DNA from: Nocardioides jensenii JCM 1364 = NBRC 14755
GTDB lineage: Bacteria > Actinomycetota > Actinomycetes > Propionibacteriales > Nocardioidaceae
Length of the DNA stretch: 64,000 nucleotides
Reading direction: 5' to 3'
Assembly: GCF_001552535.1 (NCBI RefSeq)
Contig: NZ_BCRJ01000004.1
Span: 146,216 to 210,215, forward strand
A program made the position numbers and the translations under genes. Under the pieces are notes generated by a model. The model searched no databases, was not told the origin of the DNA, and saw nothing but the letters and a program-made list of their open reading frames with translations. Numbering within the stretch: the stretch's first letter is position 1; each line of letters starts with the position of its first letter. Below are positions 62,771 through 64,000 of the stretch, in pieces.

Positions 62771-63583
62771 GTGAGATCACTGTCGTTCCTGCTCAGCCGG
62801 CGGTGGATCCTCTTCTTCCTGGTGGTCATCGCCCTGGCCTGGTTGGCCTGGCGACTCGGCGAGTGGCAGTTCCACCGGCTCGAGGACCGCAAGGCGTCCA
62901 ACGCGATCGTGGAGCGCAACACCGCCGGCGATCCGGTGCCGCTCGACGAGGTGATGGCTCCGGGCCGAGCCGTGGACACCGAGCACGAGTGGCGCCTCGT
63001 CACGGCCACCGGTGAGTACGACGTCGATGACACGGTGGTGGTGCGCTACCGCACTCGCGACGGCCAGTCCGGCGTCGACATCGTGGTGCCCCTGGTGACG
63101 ACGTCGGGAACGTCTCTCCTGGTCGACCGGGGATGGATGTCCACCGGCAACAGCGGCGCCCGTCCCGATGACATCCCCGACCCGCCCTCGGGAGAGGTCA
63201 CCGTGACCGGCTGGGTCCGCAAGGACGCCACCGGGGACTCGACCGACGTGTCCGACCACTCCACGCGAGCCATCTCCAGCAGCCGGCTGGCCGAGGAGCT
63301 GGGCATCACGACGTACGGCGGATTCATCGACCTGGAGTCCGAGGACCCCGAAGCCGCTGAACCGCTCGAACAGGCCGAGACTCCCGACCTGAGCAACGGA
63401 CCGCACTTCTTCTACGGCCTGCAGTGGTGGTTCTTCGGTCTGCTCGCGATCGTCGGCTTCTTCTGGATGGCCTACGACGAGTGGAGCGGCAAGGGCGCCA
63501 AGAGGGCCCGGCAGTCACAGGGTGCGAGACATCCCGCCGTCGACCGCAAGAAGAACGCCACTCAGAAAACCCGCCGCGGGTGA
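62771..63583 (+). CDS. SURF1-family cytochrome oxidase assembly protein
   Basis: Membrane protein of 270 residues aiding haem insertion into cytochrome c oxidase. Two helices flank an extracytoplasmic domain: about 11-29 (ILFFLVVIALAWLAWRLG, then the conserved EWQ) and about 218-236 (YGLQWWFFGLLAIVGFFW). The domain contains VVPLVTTSGTSLLVDRGWMST, the family hallmark. The GTG start follows TAACCT (62758-62763) by 7 nt. The last 69 bp overlap the convergent SDR gene. Confidence 0.92.
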   Translation: MRSLSFLLSRRWILFFLVVIALAWLAWRLGEWQFHRLEDRKASNAIVERNTAGDPVPLDEVMAPGRAVDTEHEWRLVTATGEYDVDDTVVVRYRTRDGQSGVDIVVPLVTTSGTSLLVDRGWMSTGNSGARPDDIPDPPSGEVTVTGWVRKDATGDSTDVSDHSTRAISSSRLAEELGITTYGGFIDLESEDPEAAEPLEQAETPDLSNGPHFFYGLQWWFFGLLAIVGFFWMAYDEWSGKGAKRARQSQGARHPAVDRKKNATQKTRRG

Positions 63584-64000
63584 CATGAGGAAGGCCGCCG
63601 TGCGGCCGAACTCCTCCGGCGCTCCGTAGCGACCCAGCGGAATGTCGGCCACGGTGGCGGCCCGTGCGGCCTCCGGGTCACCGGTGCCGGCGTCGAGCTG
63701 CTGCACCCGCTCGGTGTCGATGCGCCCGGGCAGCAGCCCGTTGACCCGGATCCCGCGCGGGCCGAGCTCGTCGGCGAGCTGCTTGGCGACCATCGCCAGG
63801 CCGGGCCGCAGTCCGTTCGAGATGGCCATGTTGCCCAGGGGCGCCTTGGCGGAGCTGGAGAGCACGAACGTGATCGAGCCGCCCTCCTCGAGTGCCGCCG
63901 CGATCTCGCGGGCCACACGCACGGCGCCCAGGAAGACGGACTCGAAGGAACGGGTCCAGTCCTCGTCGCTGGTCTCGGCCACGCTGCCCGCCGGAGGCCC
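63515..64000 (-). CDS. Short-chain dehydrogenase, 5' end outside the window
   Basis: SDR-family oxidoreductase; the last 161 residues or so are visible. The frame is open to the right edge, reading GPPAGSVAETSDEDW, which corresponds to the segment after the NxG motif, so the true start lies beyond 64000. In place of the usual YxxxK catalytic pair the equivalent region reads SSSAKAPLGNMAISNGLRPG. The tyrosine and lysine therefore appear replaced, as in a known branch of divergent SDRs. GFLSGVLLAVDGGMSRTL is the standard C-terminus. Confidence 0.85.
   Translation of the reverse strand, partial: GPPAGSVAETSDEDWTRSFESVFLGAVRVAREIAAALEEGGSITFVLSSSAKAPLGNMAISNGLRPGLAMVAKQLADELGPRGIRVNGLLPGRIDTERVQQLDAGTGDPEAARAATVADIPLGRYGAPEEFGRTAAFLMSPAAGFLSGVLLAVDGGMSRTL

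Overview
The window is high-GC, densely coded DNA with short intergenic gaps and no rRNA, tRNA, CRISPR array or mobile element that I can recognise. Gene content points to an actinobacterium, most plausibly a Nocardioides-like member of the Propionibacteriales. Indicators are a fabG-fabI pair laid out like mycobacterial mabA-inhA, a GuaB1-type GMP reductase, PPOX/F420-type flavoproteins, SURF1, many NarL-type two-component genes and many leaderless start codons. The genus is an inference from gene content, not a phylogeny.

Layout. 1-6160 is a stress island: two copies of a divergent pair (PPOX flavoprotein on minus, tandem-domain universal stress protein on plus) enclose an RNA-type metallo-beta-lactamase/beta-CASP protein and an ABC-2 transporter. 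Degenerate DosR/DevR-like boxes sit in its three divergent promoter regions. 6263-13738 holds two convergent membrane proteins and two NarL-type two-component systems around a LolD/FtsX-type ABC transporter. 13807-19280 carries ferritin, a PPOX protein, a cold-shock protein, a 36-residue membrane peptide, an M23 peptidase, a LysR-type effector domain without HTH but with a histone-H1-like tail, an MTA/SAH-type nucleosidase and a lytic transglycosylase. 19477-26960 has a heterodimeric ABC exporter, guaB1, galK and small membrane proteins.

27078-36717 contains a two-gene acyl-CoA dehydrogenase operon behind a 17-bp palindrome, peptide deformylase, a GNAT protein, a short sugar transferase translationally coupled to an archaeal-type GAPDH homologue, and a cobT-cysG-rRNA/tRNA methyltransferase operon. 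36800-49851 has a PEBP protein, an AraC/VOC divergent pair, a two-component flavin monooxygenase (CE1758/CE1759 type), a lipoprotein, a three-gene ABC-2 transporter, ankyrin and catalase genes that converge on a shared terminator, an alpha/beta hydrolase, and an NfeD-SPFH-TauE operon.

49861-64000 contains a stand-alone ABC ATPase, serB, a SixA-like phosphatase, a cyanophycin locus (cphB-cphA-cupin plus a convergent CphA-like Mur ligase without an ATP-grasp domain), fabG-fabI, dodecin, moaA, SURF1 and a truncated SDR gene.

How the genes work together. The cyanophycin block should make and degrade a nitrogen-storage polypeptide. The first 6 kb, ferritin, catalase and cold-shock gene look like stress and dormancy functions. 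The acyl-CoA dehydrogenases and fabG/fabI cover opposite directions of fatty-acid metabolism. A repeated theme is a -10-like hexamer 6-8 nt before an ATG or GTG, implying leaderless transcripts. No single large novel system is obvious. The best candidates for new biology are the ATP-grasp-less CphA homologue, the sugar transferase/archaeal-type GAPDH pair, the HTH-less LysR protein with a basic tail, and the DosR-box-like island.
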